Positions 12,501 through 27,500 of a DNA stretch of 64,000 bases are shown here, piece after piece. The position numbers and the translations under genes were made by a program. Source of the DNA: Anadara kagoshimensis (lineage: Eukaryota; Mollusca; Bivalvia; Arcoida; Arcidae); NCBI GenBank assembly GCA_021292105.1, contig CM037871.1, positions 21,200,057-21,264,056 on the forward strand. Direction: 5' to 3'. Positions within the stretch are counted from its first letter, which is position 1, and every line of letters begins with the position of its first letter. The notes beneath the pieces were generated by a model. It made no database searches. It was not told the origin of the DNA and worked only from the letters and a program-made list of their open reading frames with translations.

Positions 12501-15500
12501 GTCATGTGTCAGAGATATGCCTGAATCTGATCTGCAAATATCACCAACAATGTTCCTCTTGACACTGTAAATATGCTTCATTTCTGGACCTTGAGCATTT
12601 GATGGAATATGGTAAAGTTCAATTTCAGAAACATTCTGTGTGAAAAGAAGAATATTTCCAGCAGATTCCATAAATAAATTAAGCAAGCTTTTCATTTCTT
12701 GTTTTGGATAAGGTTTTGAGCTAATTTCACTTTCAGATGCTTGTGCTGCAGTTCTGAGTGGAAAACGGAATAATGTTCCATCAAACGAATTACTTCCATT
12801 CTGCATGGTAAGATCACAACCAAATATTCCATTAAATGGTTTAAACTGATTTTTCAATCTTTTGACCATAATTTGATTCTTCACAGACCTTAAGTTTATC
12901 TTTAATCCAGGGTTTCTTGTGGTTACTGCTTTACCGAGGTACTTTGCATGTGGATCAAAGATAACAATTTGATCACCCGTGATAAAACTTGGTACATCTG
13001 TTAAGTTGTAGACACAACAAAATCCAAGTCCAAATTTGCCAATCTTTTTCAAGTCTTCTTCCTTTGTTGCTCCACTCAGCTTTGTGATATTTTTGAGATC
13101 ATCTTGTGTGAACTTGGCATTGTTATATGCCCATAATGCAGGACCCTGACAAGAACTCATATTTTCATCCAGTAATCTAACTCTAGCATCTTCATTCTCT
13201 CTCTCGTCATAAACAAAGCAAACTTTTGTAGCCCCAGCATCATCAGCATTCTGAACTATTTCTTTTGGTACTGAGAACCCATCTGTGTAGTCCTTTAAGA
13301 TATTCTTTATTCTCCTGGTTAAAGGCTCAGTTTGGCCCCATTCTTCAAACCCTTCTGCATCAGACAATAAATCTTGAGTTAAAGATAATACTCCAAGCAT
13401 AACAGCAGTCTCCCGAGGAACATCTGGGTGAACAAAGAATATTTCTTCTCCTTCTTCATCAGAAATATCTTTCAGCCAATCTGCGTTCGAATATCTGCAT
13501 TCTAAAACAGGTTTTAATACCAACTGACCATTCACTGTATGAATAGGAAAGAGAATTGAATGATCTTGTTTTTCACCACTGCCAAGTATTTCTTTTACAC
13601 GGGTCAGGATTTTGATGACAATTTGAAGATCTTGTTTGATAACTGTGGTATCCAGTATAACTTCTGATGTATGCTTTTCTGAATTAATTGCTGAACATTT
13701 TTTAAAACCTCCAAATCTTGATTATCTTTGCTTCCCAATTGCCTGAAGAATGTTTTTATGTTTGGTATGGACTGGAATTCACCAGGTAAATGATAAAGGT
13801 ACGGTTTTAACGAAATGTCGGAATCTGTTGTAGTAACATACATATCAGGCACACAAAATCCACCACCTGTCCAGGCACATTCCATGTTCTCTAAATCATC
13901 AGAGCCATAATTCACATTTTGTGCAAGGTATGTGTAAATCTCTTTGATCAAGGGGAGTAATTCTGGTTTGTGCTGACTTTCATAGGTCTGGACAATTAGG
14001 TCCAGTTGTTTTATTACCATGTCAACAGATGGTTTATCTATACCAAGACTAGGTGCCAATGTTTGGGATGCTGAATCTGGCAACAATGGTGAAACTGACC
14101 CCACAAGTCTGTAAAATCTTCCATGGATCAATTCAGATGGTTTATACAGTGATGATGTGTCACCATACCAATCCAATACCTTTGGATAATCTCCTGGCTG
14201 AGCTTTAGGTTTTATAAATCTGATATTGTGCAGTGCAGAGGAAAGGCTTTGGCTACTATTCCAAATTTTCTGCTTCAATAATTGTGGTTTACTTTTAAGT
14301 ATATCCATAATAGCTTTGGACTGTTCCATGTCTCTGTCTGTATTATGACCATTAGCATGCTCATGAAGATAAACAGCACTGTCTCGTATATCACTGGCAG
14401 TCAGACTATCGGCTGATTTTAGTCCAAGCTTTTGTAAGAAAGAAATTCCACCAGGGTACTGAAATCTCCAACAGGAAATTTTCTTCTATCTGGAAACAAT
14501 TTTCTGAGTAGGTCCTTACTGCTATCAAACAATTCACTAGGTCTGTATTTGTTTCCATCTTCAGATGAAACAAATGAAACCTCTCTTGCTTTCTGCATCA
14601 CTGAGTGGTCTTTCTGCATCTTTTGTTGAATGAACAACATCAAACTATGTACATCATCTGTAGAATATGTGTAGTTAGACCTTACAACCTGATTTAATAT
14701 TTCACAAACAACACTTGAAAGTGTCATTTCCATAGCTCCCAACATTCTAGCAAAATCTCTTTGTCTTGAATGTTCACACACGAGCAGTTCTTTTGGATAT
14801 GGTACAGGAATTCTATCAAGTGGTGCTAACAAACCTACATTGTTAACACAGAGCTTTCTTGAGGAGGCTTCCATCAAAGAGATTCATTTGCTTCAGAACA
14901 GATTTGGCATTGTTAGGAGACAAGTTCTGAATATAGGTTAAAAACGATTCTTTTTCACTCTCACTGCATCTATCATTAAATGTGGAGATACATCCTGTAC
15001 AGCTGCTTGTTTGGGAGAGTTTCGTAAGTAAATCAATAACACTGTCACTGCCTGGATAGTGTACAAAACGTTTCATGACTTCAGAATGATCTGTGACAAA
15101 CTCCGGCAAGGATTGTATGACATTTACAGAGAGATTTACCAGACATTGACAGACATCATGTGGAATCTCCTTCATCCCTCTGAACGATCTCAGGATAAAT
15201 AACTCAGATAAGTTGTACAGATAATAGGTATTATCTGGATACTGTAACACTGGAAGTATGGGGATGTTATGTAACTGACCACTGAAAGATTGAAAATTTG
15301 ATCTCAGATACCTCCATACAATCTGCAACCATTCTTGCACACTTGTAGGAATACTAATTGGTGATGAAGTTGTTCCGAACTGTGCTGTGATTGACTTGGT
15401 CAGTAACTGTACAAAGTCAGACACACTAAATGGCTGGATCTGGTACAATCCTACAATGATAGGAAATAGATGTACACAAGACTTGAAAATATACTCTGCT

Positions 15501-18500
15501 TCTCATGCAAAAAGGGTTCTGAACAAGACTTGAAAATTAGGAAAATGGGTGGTGACTGTTATTTCCAGAATCACTTGACATTAAGGAATGAAAGTCATAC
15601 GGCCCTTTGTGTTCTTTCGCCAAGCACTCGGCATTACGAAATGAAAGTTAAAATAAATGAGGTCCCGTATCACTGTGGCCTTGGCACGATAAAGAACCCT
15701 GCTGTATAATGCCATCAGCGCATGCACAGGCAAAATTAGCTGGCGATGCCTCGATATAAGTGAAATTTTTGACTGGGTGTTAAACACCATTACTCAACTC
15801 AACTCAACTCATACAGCCCTTTGGAAGAGACCTTAAAAATTGATCCCATGTCATGTCACCAGGTAAAGCATGTAAAGAACCCTAACAGCATACTTCCAAG
15901 GTACAAATTTACGCCACTTCACCTACAACTGGTGATGTCTCGATAGTGAAATATTTTTACTGAAAAGTAAAACCCCATTCAATCAATCATGTCAGTCAGG
16001 TAAGGTAGCATTATTCAATCTAGAAGGGTTTCTTGCACCATTGTCCAAAATTAAAAATAAAGGCCCCAAATATACTGGAGATTAACATTGACCGTTTTAT
16101 GTGTTTTCTTCATTAATAAGGATCTGTTAGATTTAGATCTTTCTCTCATAGTTCTATCCCCCCTCTTGATTGCCATCCACAACTTTGTTTATCTCGAACT
16201 TCAGATAAGTTGAATTATTTTCATTTCCCTGTGGAATTTGAGATAACAAGAGTCAAATGTATATGCTAAATCTAAAGATTTGACCTTGTGACTTTACCTT
16301 TGAGCTTAAGATGGAAACGTCTCAATATATTGAAATATTCTTGACTGGGATTTAAATTTGATTCAGTCTGTGACAAAGCTGCCAACTGACCCCCAACCTG
16401 CTGGTTTTACCGGCATTTACACATGGATTCCCACTGACCCGCCAAGATAGGGGCCAATATTCATTACAACTGGAATCTACCTGTAATGGCTATGAAATCA
16501 AGTGATTACATGGGTGTAATGGATTAATTTTGTGCTGGTAGCAGATACAAAATCACTAAATCTCCAGGGGTGCATACTATATCTAATTTTGTGAAATTTT
16601 CGCTCTCTCCCCCCCCCCCCCCATAGGTGCATGACACATCTTTCGTGGATTTCAATTTTGACCCCATTTACACAAAATAGGGTTGGCACCTCTGCAATCC
16701 ATCAATTAATTTCCTATGTGACACATTGTCTCATGATGGTGTACTTTTATTCCAAGTTTAACCAAAATCCATCTGTAAGTTTGGAAGATATTTGCATGCA
16801 CATAAGACAGACAGACAGGATGACATGGTGATTCCTATATACCACCCTTAACTATGCTTATTCAAGGGTATAATAAAACTGTACACACAATGTATTAGGT
16901 TTATGCAACTTACCCTGTTCAGTAATCTTCTCAAAGTGACTTTGAAGTTTCTGTGCCATGTTAACTGAGACAAAGCACTGTTCAACACCAGGGAACATTT
17001 TCACATTATCAGAACTGCATTGATAAATGCGACATGATGTATTGTTCTTCCGTATGAAGGCCGAAAAACTGCCTGTGTGAAGGGGAAGTAACTCAAGTCC
17101 TTCCAAGATTTTGTAATCCCCGTCTTCCAGGATAAACTGAAGTATGTGCAACTTCTCTTGAAAGCTCAAGGTTGTATACTGCCTTGATGTCTTTAACAGA
17201 CGACAGATGTAAGATGGAGTTATATACTGTGGTGATGGCACCTCTTTTTCTATCATTCTACCAATATGTGGGGGCACTTCCACTATGTTCTGTCTGTATT
17301 GTTCTACCAAATTCATGATAGTCTTCAAACCTGAAATACAATTTGAAATCAATTAAATTAACTTAAACAGGAAACAGATTTGCAAATTCGAACCTGACAT
17401 AAAAGCATTCACCAAGACTATATCACTGCTACATAAATTGGGACATTTCAGGTTAAGCATTGGGTTCAAACTTTTGACATGTCTAAAACAAAATCACTAA
17501 CTGTAAATAGTCAAATTATACAGAAATATATTAAAAGTTTTAAATCTGGGCCAGCTATAATTTCAGGCATTGGGTAAAAAAAATTTTTTTTTTTTTTTTA
17601 AATATTTAATAATCATGTGGTGGCCTAGCATTTCATTTTTATCTTTTTTATTTTATTTTTTTTTTAATTTTAGCAAACCATTAATATTTGTTAAATAAAT
17701 TTGAGTACATCCTGATCCCCCAACTACTTTGTTTGATTGATATATTTTTATATTGAAATTACCGTTGTCTCCAACTGCATCATAACTGAGCTTGGACTTG
17801 TTAGTTTTCCTTAATTCTGCAAAAACAGCATCTCCATACTTGATCCAATGTCCGCCATCATTACTGGTAAACAAAAAGGCTTGTTGCAGGAGACTGGTAC
17901 ACAATGGTTGAATCAACTTGTGCCATTTTTCATCCACAGCTGTTACATCTGGTATACATCTAGTAACCATGGAAACAAGATTTTCTGGATTGTGATTGGC
18001 ACTGGCATTCTGGATCAGATTGTTGATAACTTTCAGATAAACTTCTGACAACACCTCGGAAATTAAACACTCATTCCACTGAATTGATTTATCCTTGTGA
18101 CTGTGGTTAGTTATTTGATCAGCGGTGGGCCATTTTACATGGCGTCTGTTCTGACTAAGAGCAAAAAATCCATTCACATGTAATGGTAATCCAGTCAGGC
18201 TTCTTGACTCCAATGGTAGTGGCAAAAAGCAAAAAACATGACCTTTGAACTCTGTGTCTGATGACAGCTGATATGCTGTTCCAACATATGGGCTATAGCC
18301 CAAATTCTCATCCAGTGATAGCTGTCTTAGATGGTTTGACATACTTCCACCTTTGAACATGTTATAAACAAGCCAAGTAGCTTCTGAATTTCTAAACCCT
18401 TCTTCTTTAAAGTGGCTAGTCTTGATGGTGATCTCGAACTGGCAGCTTAAGGTTGTTTGCGGCAATGGTTGATTTTGTTGAAGATTTTTTATTTCAATTA

Positions 18501-21500
18501 AAAATCTCCTTCTTTTCTCTTTCACCTCGCTAGCATTTTCTCCCTCAATTGCAACAGTAAAGACTGGCTGATCATCAGGGGGCACACACAACTGAGTGGA
18601 ATCTCTGGTAAAAAGTTTAATTTTTTCTAAAGATTTCAGGAAAAGCAGTGTGACAGGTGCTTCCATTTCAAACGACTTGATCAAATCAACAACTTTGGAC
18701 TCATCGTAAACATTATCGGATAACTCTGTTACGGCAGCTCTCAGAGGAAATCTAAAGATTGTCCCGTTGTAATAGCCCCTATCAAGGATCTCCTGGCTAA
18801 ATCCAAATATTCCATTAAAACAGTTAAGGCAGTCGGATACATCCATTCGTCTACATTTGTGTAGTTTCGACAACTTTATCATCTGACAAACTCTTCCAGC
18901 CTCTTTCTGATGTGGATCCAGAATTAGCAAATTCTCGCCACTTATAATGACTGGATAATCTGAAAATATGCAAATAAAGCCTCATAAGACCACACCAAAT
19001 TAATTTTTAGTTCTAAGGATTGAATGATTTAAAGTTTAATGTATTTTTTCTAAAAAATATTTTCTTTCACAACATATTTGAAACAAGACAAGCCAGTAAA
19101 AAAATGGAAAAAAAAAGTATTTGCATGAAAAGGCAAAAAAATGTACAAACCTAACTCATAAAACTATAAAATATACCGTTTTGACAAATATCATTTAATA
19201 TAGCAAATAATAAATCAACCTGGGTCATAATAAAATCACAATCCTGCCATCCTGGTGATGGAAGGTGTGAAAACGTTACAAACACTGACGTGGTTTTATT
19301 GGTTTATATACGTCATCTTAACACCAACATACTGATGATGTTGAAAATTCTGTATCAAGAAAAGGAGTCAAGTTGAGTAATGGTGTTAAATGTCCCAGTC
19401 AAGAATATTTCACTTATATCGAGACGTCACAAGCTATAGGTGAAGGTACAGAAACTTTGCCTGTGCGTTGCGCTGATGGCATTATACAGCAGTGTTCTTT
19501 ATCATGTCAAGCCTACCGTGACACAGGACCTCGCTTATTTTAAGCTCCCATCTTAAAGAACCATGACTTTCATTTTGAAATGCAGAGTGCTTGGCCAAAG
19601 AACAGTCACTACCCACTTTAAGGTCTTGGGTCAGACCCGGTTGGGGTTTGAATCCATGATCCCCAACTTACGGAGCGAGCACTCTACCAACTGAGCTATT
19701 GCACTGGTTATATATCAAGAAAAGGTAAATATGGACTTAATTAAACTTGACATGCGGGACAATTTGGACAGGCAGAAAATGATTTGTATATGAATTTAGT
19801 TTTTTTATCCCAAATTTCACAGGTAGGCAGTCTGTAGAATGATCAAATTAATTTGGTTTGGCCTAAAAACAATAACAGCAGGTTATAATAAGCATATTAA
19901 TTTAAGCATGTAACAATTTTAGCGCATATTATATTTTGAGCAAGTTTGCTTGTGCACAATGATTATGTTTAACTTATGGTGGGTTTATATTTGTGGTACT
20001 GTTTTATTTTGAAAATCACTAAAATCAGTACACCACTTAAATTAATATCTGTGAAGTATCCTTAACTCTTTTGCTGCCAATTTTTTCAGGAAACATATTT
20101 CTCATTGCCAAATTTATTTTGGGTAAACATTTGAAACACAGTCCATACACTTGAAAGGGCAAAAAAATCATTATTTGTTGGTATATTGTTATGAAACTTT
20201 CAGGATATAATGTTTATTAATTATTTCAATATATATATTTAACATGTCCCATATAGTAAACAAAGAACACTTGCTATTTCCAAAATTTACACAATCACGG
20301 GAAAGACAGGTAGATGCTCAGGTAAAAATAATTAATTGTAGTAAAATACTGCTATCCTGTAAAATGAATGGGTGTTGTAACAGGTATTCAACTTGCCACT
20401 TGGCAAGATTGGCAGACTGCATGCTGCTACTCACCAATTGGCGAGATTGCCAGCAAAAGAGTAAAGAATGATAATAACTGCTGGGGAGCATATGGTTTGT
20501 TCCATTTGTCACTAATACAAGGTAAATGGACTGGCCACCAAAAAAAAAAGGTTTTTATGATAAATATCCTTATTTGGTCCTCAAAATACAATGAAAATTA
20601 CAAATTTCAGTCCAGATTATTTTTGTCAAGATGACACAATTTGATTTTAATCATATTATATATATCAACATGCAACTTATGATGTCACAAATATATCACT
20701 GAATTGCATTTCATCAATTTACAACCTTTTTTCCACACTTTTCATAAAAAATGACAAAGTTAAACTGTATTTATAAACCATTCCTGATATTTCTTACTCC
20801 TTTAATCACACTTTTCATAGGTTTTTTACCACTATGATAGTGCAGTAGTAGAGTGCATGTTTCGTATGGGGGAGGTCGTGGGTGGGAACCCTGTCAGAGT
20901 CTAACTTAAACTTGAAAATAGGTAGTGACTGTTACCTTTTGCCATGCATTTGGTGTTTAGACATGAAATTTCGCACAAGACCTTAAAAACTGATGCCCCG
21001 TGTCACGGCAGGTAGGCACGTAAAAGCTAGAAGCACATTCCCTGAGTGCACTGCAAACTTGCAAAGGTAAAAACTTCTGCCACTTCACCTTTAGCTGGGG
21101 ATGTCTCGATATAAGTGAAATATTCTTGACTAGGACATAAAACCCAATTCAACCAATCAATGAATCAATCATAATTTTCATATGGTTCTTTTCTTCAGAC
21201 AGTACAGCAGAGTAAAATTTTAATTTAAGAAGTGCCAAATTAACTTGCAAAGGTATAAACTTCTGCCACTTCACCTTTAGCTGGGGATGTCTCGATATAA
21301 GTGAAATATTCTTGACTAGGACAAAAACCCAATTCAACCAATCAATGAATCAATCATAATTTTCATATGGTTCTTTTCTTCAGACAGTAAGCAGAGTAAA
21401 ATTTTGATTTAAGAAGTGCCAAATTATAAACCATTTTTAATATATCTTACCAGTTACATGAAACACTGATTTGAACCCTAGTCCAAATCTCCCCACTTTG

Positions 21501-24500
21501 GTCCGATCAAACTCTTTATTGCTACAATACAACATCCTGATTCCTTCCCAGTCTCCTGGAGTGAACTCCGCATCATTGTAAATTAACAATGCTGGGCCCT
21601 GGAATAAACAAGTAAAAGATCAAATATAAAAACAGACAGTAAACATCAATCTGAATTTAATTCCATGAGTCCTTAACTAAGATTTTTCATGGTTTTTAAA
21701 AGTTAACATTTTATGGTACCTAAAATTAAATTGAATTTTTTTCAAAAATAAATAAATAAAAAAAAATAATTGCCAGATTGGTGCTCAAAAGAGTTGTTTT
21801 TAAAATATGTCCATTAAGATATAAATCAAAATGCAGTTATAAATGAAGAATAAGTCAAAAAAGTCATATGGCAACATGAAAACATTCTAACAAAAATTTA
21901 AGTATGAGGAATCAAAAAGGGATATTAAATCCATCAACCTTTCAAGTCTCTTTTAATGTTTAAGGTTATGTCCCAAACAAAATTTTAAATATGAAAGGTA
22001 ACAAAGGGCAATAACTTCTAAATTTTGCAAAAGAGTTGAGTTGAGTAATGGTGTTTAACGTCCCAGTCAAGAATATTTTACTTATATAGAGACTTCGCCA
22101 GCTATAGGCAAATTTTGCCTGTGCATCTTGCTGATGGCATTATACAGCAGGGTTCTTTATCGTGCCAAGCCTACAGTGACACAGGACCTCATTTATTTTA
22201 AGTTCCCATCCGAAAGAACTGTGACTTTCATTTCCTAATGCTGAGTGCTTGGTGAAAGAACAGTCACTACCCACTTTTATGTATTGGGTGTGACACAGTC
22301 GGGGTTCGAACCCACAACTTCCTACCGAGAAACTATCAGCTATAGGTGAAGTGGCATAATTTTTTACAATTGCAGTGCACTCAGGAAAATGTTCAGGGAG
22401 AGTTCTTTAACATGTGATGCCTGCAGTGATACAGGGTATTGGTTTTTCCAGAATCAGACCCCGTCCAGGGTGTGAATCCACAACCTCCAAAACCCTCAAT
22501 CTTAAGGAGTCTTGTCTGTCACAAAGTGATGTTTGTAGGGAAGCCCCTATCTCTAGATGAATAGGAAAATTCATGAAATTTATTTTCATGTCATATTTCA
22601 TGTGTTGCACTTCATGCAGCATGTTTCTTAATCAGACTTTGTGAGAAATCTAAACGACAAACCTTGAAGTATTTCCTAAAATGTCTGGTTTTCTTGTTTT
22701 CAGAAGGTTCCGTGTTTACAGGTCTACCATCATAGAGAATCTTTAATTCCTTGGCTTCAGCATCCTCTGCATTTTGTATAATTTCCTGTTGAATAAAATA
22801 ACTAGAACAGTCAGTGAAGCTGACTTACACCCCATCTGCATAGATTTTGTTGTAAAGTCATGACCCTTTGACCTATACACCTAAATTTGGTTTACAAAAC
22901 ATTGACTCATGTTGATTACATTTGTGCCAAGTTTGATCAAAATTCATCCATAGACATAGAAGATTAGGCGGACTCGATATAAGGATGTCGGACGGCCAGA
23001 CAGATGGGCAGGGTGATTCCTATATATCCCCTAAACTGTGTTTGTGAGGATAAGGATATAACGTGAATTATTGATAATTCCATGCCTTGCTATCCCACCT
23101 TGACTCAGTGAAAAAAGTAAGAACCATGCCTTGCAGCACTGGATGGCAAAGAAACTTTTTCTCATAACACTGGATGGCAAAGTAACTGGATGGAAAAGTT
23201 ATTTTTTCTCATAACACTGGATGTAAAAGTAACTTTTTCTCATAACACTGGATGGAAAAGTAACTTTTTCTCATAACAATGGATGGAAAAGTAACTTTTT
23301 CTCATAACATGGATGGCAAAATAACTTTTTCTTACAACACTGAATGGAAAAGTAACTTTTTCTCATAACAATGGATGGAAAAGTAACTTTTTCTCATAAC
23401 ACTGGATGGCAAAATAACTTTTTCTTACAACACTGAATGGAAAAGTAACTTTTTCTCATAACACTGGATGGAAAAATAACTTTTTTTCATAACAATGGAT
23501 GGAAAAGTAACTTTTTCTCATAACATCGTAACACTAGATGGAAAAGTTATTTTTTCTCATAACACTAGATGGAAAAGTTATTTTTTCTCATAACTCTGAA
23601 TGGAAAAGTATTTTTTTTCTTCATAACACTGGATGGAAAGGTTACTTTTTCTCATAACACTGGATGGAAAGGTTACTTTTTCTCATAACACTGGATGGAA
23701 AAGTAACTTTTTCTCATAACACTGGATGAAAAAGTAATTTTTCTCATTACATCATAACACTGGATGGAAAAGTTATTATTTCTCATAACAATGAATCAAA
23801 AAGTTACTTTTTCTCATCACACTGGATCTTTTTTTTCATAACACTGGATGGCAAAGTAACTTTTTCTCATAACAATGGCTGGAAAAGTTTTTTTTTCTCA
23901 TAACAATGGATGGAAAAGTTATTTTTACTCATAACACTGGATGGAAAAGTTACTTTTTCTCATAACACTGGATGGAAAAATAACTTTTTCTCATAACAAT
24001 GGATGGAAAAGTAACCTTTTCTCATAACACTGGATGGAAAAGTAATTTTTTTCTCATAACATTGGATGGAAAAGTTAACTTTTCTCATAACACTGGATGG
24101 AAAAGTTATTTTTTCTCATGACACTGGATGGCAAAATAACTTTTTCTCACAACACTGGATGGAAAAGTAACTTTTTCTCATAACACTGGATGGCAAAGTA
24201 ACTTTTTCTTACAACACTGAATAGAAAAGTTACTTTTTCACATAACACTGGATGGAAAAGTAACTTTTTCTTACAACACTGGATGGAAAAGTTACTTTTT
24301 CTCATAACACTGGATGAAAAAGTATTGATAATTCCATGCCTTGCTAACCCACCATGACTGGGTGAAAAAAGTAAGAACCATGCCTTGCAGCACTGATTGA
24401 ATTAAAAAGTACTAATCATGCCTTGCAACACTGGATGGCAAAGTAACTTTTTCTCATGACACTGGATGGAAAAGTAACTTTTTCTCATAACACTGGACGG

Positions 24501-27500
24501 CAAAGTAACTGCATGGAAAAGTTATTTTTTCTCATAACACTGGATGGAAAAGTAACTTTTTCCCGTAACACTGGATGGCAAAATAACTTTTTCTTACAAC
24601 ACTGAATGGAAAAGTAACTTTTTGTCATAACACTGGATGGAAAAATAACTTTTTTCATAACAATGGATGGAAAAGTAACTTTGTCTCATAACATCATAAC
24701 ACTAGATGGAAAAGTTATTTTTTCTCATAACACTAGATGGAAAAGTTATTTTTTCTCATAACTCTGAATGGAAAAGTATTTTTTTTCTCATAACACTGGA
24801 TGGCAAAGTAACTTTTTCTCATAACATCATAACACTGGATGGAAAAGTAACTTTTCTCATAACACTAGATGGAAAAGTAACTTTTTCTCATAACACTGAA
24901 GGCAAAGTAACTTTTTCTCATAACAATGGATGGCAAAGTAACTTTTTCTCATAACACTGGATGGAAAAGTTACTTTTTCTCATAACAATGGAAGGAAAAG
25001 TAACTTTTTCTCATAACACTGGATAGCAAAGTAACTTTTTCTCAAAACAATGGATGGCAACGTAACTTTTTCTCATAACACTGGATGGAAAAGTAACTTT
25101 TTCTCATAATAATGGATGGAAAAGAATTTTTTTTCTCACAACACTGGATGGAAAAGTAACTTTTTCTCATAACACTGGATGGCAAAGTAACTTTTACTCA
25201 AAACACTGGATGGCAAAGTAACTTTTTCTCATAACACTGGATGGAAAAGTAACTTTTTCTCATAACACTGGATAAAAAAGTAATACCCATGTTTTATAAC
25301 ACTGTAAAATAATGCCCAAGACTCACAACACTGAAAAACTAATTCCCGTATCTAACAACACTGAAAAAGAAGGTCCATGCCTCATGGCACTGAAAAGTTA
25401 ACTAATTCTATGTCTAACAACACTGGAAAATAATGCCACCGTCTCAGAACACTAGAAAAACTAACTTCTGTGTCTAACAGCACATAAAAAAATGTCCATG
25501 TCTCACAACACTTGATAACTAGCACCTATGGAAAAGTAACTTTTTCTCATAATAATGGATGGAAAAGAATTTTTTTTCTCACAACACTGGATGGAAAAGT
25601 AACTTTTTCTCATAACACTGGATGGCAAAGTAACTTTTACTCAAAACACTGGATGGCAAAGTAACTTTTTCTCATAACACTGGATGGAAAAGTAACTTTT
25701 TCTCATAACACTGGATAAAAAAGTAATACCCATGTTTTATAACACTGTAAAATAATGCCCAAGACTCACAACACTGAAAAACTAATTCCCGTATCTAACA
25801 ACACTGAAAAAGAAGGTCCATGCCTCATGGCACTGAAAAGTTAACTAATTCTATGTCTAACAACACTGGAAAATAATGCCACCGTCTCAGAACACTAGAA
25901 AAACTAACTTCTGTGTCTAACAGCACATAAAAAAATGTCCATGTCTCACAACACTTGATAACTAGCACCTATTACTCACAACACTGGACAACTCATCCAT
26001 GTTTCACAACACTGTACATCTATAAACTATGTCTCACAAACTGGAAAACTAACACCTTTGTCTAAAAGACTGGAAAACTAACATCCATATTTCACAACAC
26101 TGGAAAACTAACATCCATGCCTCACAACACTGGAAAACTAACACCTATGTCTCACAACACTGGAAAACTACCATCTATGTCTCATAACACTGGAAAACTA
26201 ACACCTATGTTTTACAACACTGGAAAACTAACACCCATGCCTCACAACACTGGAAAACTAACATCCATGTCTCAAAACACTGGAAAACTAACACCTATGT
26301 CTTACAGCACTGGAAAACTAACACTCATGTCTTACAACACTGGAAAACTAACACCCATGCCTCACAACACTGGATAACTAACATCCATGTCTCAAAACAC
26401 TGGAAAACTAACACCCATGTCTCATAACACTGGAAAACTAACACCCATGTCTTACAGCACTGGAAAACTAACACCCATGTCTCACAACACTAGAAAACTA
26501 ACACCCATGTCTTGCAACACTGGAAAACTAACACCCATGTCGCACAACACTGGAAAACTAACACCCATGTCTCACAACACTGGAAAACTTACACCCATGT
26601 CTTGCAATACTGGAAAACTAACGCCTATGTCTCACAACACTGGAAAACTAACAACTATGATTCAAAGACTGGAAAACTTATATTCATGTCTCACAACACT
26701 TGACACTAGAATCAATATTTCACAACACTGGAAAAGTATTAACTAAGTCTAACAACACTGGAAAACTAGAAATTATGTCTCATCTCACACCACTGGAAAA
26801 ACATACACCTGTGTTTCAAAGACTGAAAAACTAACACCCATGTCTCACAAAACTAAACAAGAGGCCCATGGGCCTTAACGCTCACCTGAGGCTGAGTACA
26901 TATCTCATGCAGAGGTTCAATGGTAAATAATATTAATTAAAGAGAATGTCCTAATTTTCAGCAGTAAGGGTGAATTTTATGCCAGGATTTTTGCAAATTA
27001 ATCATAACTTGTCCTAAGAATGCTACATATAATACATCTAATGTCTAGCTACAATACATTATTTATAAATAGCTAAAAAAGTAAAAACAAAAGTATGAAA
27101 CTATGACCTTCATCTATATATCAAAATGATTGTTAGGCCAATGGCTACAATATTCTAATATACATGTCTATACAAAAGTTTATAGTTTTTAAGATAATTA
27201 ACCATTTTGGTATTGTTTTGCATCTGTGACCTATACTTTTTAATCTATGACCTTAATCTATATATCAAAATGATCATTACACCAATACCTACAATATTCT
27301 AATATAAATGCCTATACAAAAATTTTATAGTTTTTGAAATAAACAACCACTTCGATATTCTTTTGCATCTGTGACCTTGACCTTTGAACCCATGACCTTA
27401 ATTTATATATCAAAATGATTGTTACACCAATACCTACAATATTCCAATATACATTTCTATACAAACAGTTTATAATTTTTCAGATAATTAACCATTTCGG

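Noticed and set aside
4455..15450. Short introns as an explanation of the frame changes in the giant exon
   Set aside because: At the break near 7015 the DNA aligns directly with gene 2 with only one base missing. At the other breaks the reading continues within a few codons, so there is no room for an intron.
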